A stretch of DNA of 64,000 bases, taken from assembly GCF_003255815.1 (NCBI RefSeq), contig NC_037673.1, forward strand, positions 91,863,384 through 91,927,383, read 5' to 3'. A program made the position numbers and the translations under genes. A model generated the notes under the pieces. The model had not been told where the DNA came from and made no database searches. It saw only the letters and a program-made list of their open reading frames with translations. This document shows positions 63,589 to 64,000 of the stretch, piece after piece. Numbering within the stretch: position 1 is the stretch's first letter; each line of letters starts with the position of its first letter. This DNA comes from Theropithecus gelada. Taxonomy: Eukaryota; Chordata; Mammalia; Primates; Cercopithecidae.

Positions 63589-64000
63589 ACATGATAATGT
63601 GTATCTAAGATATTTATCATTATTTCATCACTGGGGCAAGTGGTAAGGTGTCCCAGGTAGACATATGTATATAGCAGCTTGACAACAATGTAAGTGTCAA
63701 ATTTTATTCTTGGAGACAAAATTACATTTGATGGAAGCTATTTTTCTCTAAATCATTTGTAATTTGACACTTAGCTTCATTTCTCTCTTATGTAATACAT
63801 TGATGGTGCACAGTGAATTAGGGTGGGTTTGGAAAAGTTCCAGTAAATGTCAACTGTTCTTTCCAGTGAAATCAAATCCTGTGTGTTGGTTGTTTTTCGA
63901 TTTACAAAAGGACATTATCATGGAGCATTTCAGATTCTCAAAGTTAACTTTCAGAGCACACAGCTTCTTGGGGAAACCACACTGAAGGGAAAATACAGGT

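Overview
The window is nuclear DNA from a primate. It has spliced exons, dense Alu, L1, L2, MIR, hAT and MaLR repeats, and a young AluY with an intact 13-bp target duplication. The only gene I can support is PCSK1, which encodes proprotein convertase 1/3 (PC1/3). It lies on the minus strand. Coding exons 1 to 9 run from the start codon at 32290 down to 7210, covering residues 1-398 and two bases of codon 399. All eight complete introns are GT-AG and all joins keep frame. Exons 10 to 14 are not present and should lie beyond the left edge. The catalytic-domain residues match human PC1/3 as I remember it. The signal peptide and the region around the propeptide cleavage site differ at several residues, so I think this is a non-human catarrhine (Old World monkey or ape) rather than human. 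That species call rests on memory.

Layout: 1-7209 is intron 9 (partial), 7210-32290 holds exons 9 to 1 with introns full of old repeats, and 32291 to about 32640 is the 5' UTR and promoter. The promoter has a perfect palindromic cAMP response element, a second CRE-like site and a GC box. From 32.6 kb to 64 kb the sequence is upstream intergenic DNA: L1 pieces, a MER1-type transposon with its 8-bp target duplication, two MST/THE1-type solo LTRs, L2 and MIR fragments. No second gene is supportable there.

The encoded protein is the N-terminal half of a secretory-granule serine protease: signal peptide, propeptide with internal and primary basic cleavage sites, then the subtilisin-like domain with the D167, H208, N309 and S382 catalytic set. 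The promoter sites fit cAMP-responsive neuroendocrine expression. About 1.0 kb further upstream, at 33560-33585, lie two near-perfect half-sites for the neuronal silencer REST at the known expanded spacing. This is the most biologically interesting regulatory candidate I see.

The most unusual DNA structure is a series of template-switch scars: a 46-bp piece of intron 8 copied into an Alu in intron 7 and ending in a hairpin; another 46-bp piece copied 2.4 kb into the intergenic region and flanked by 27-bp duplications; a cluster of nested inverted repeats in intron 5; a pair of ~740-bp inverted arms 5.5 kb apart; and an Alu that seems to have carried about 425 bp of flanking DNA with it when it retrotransposed.
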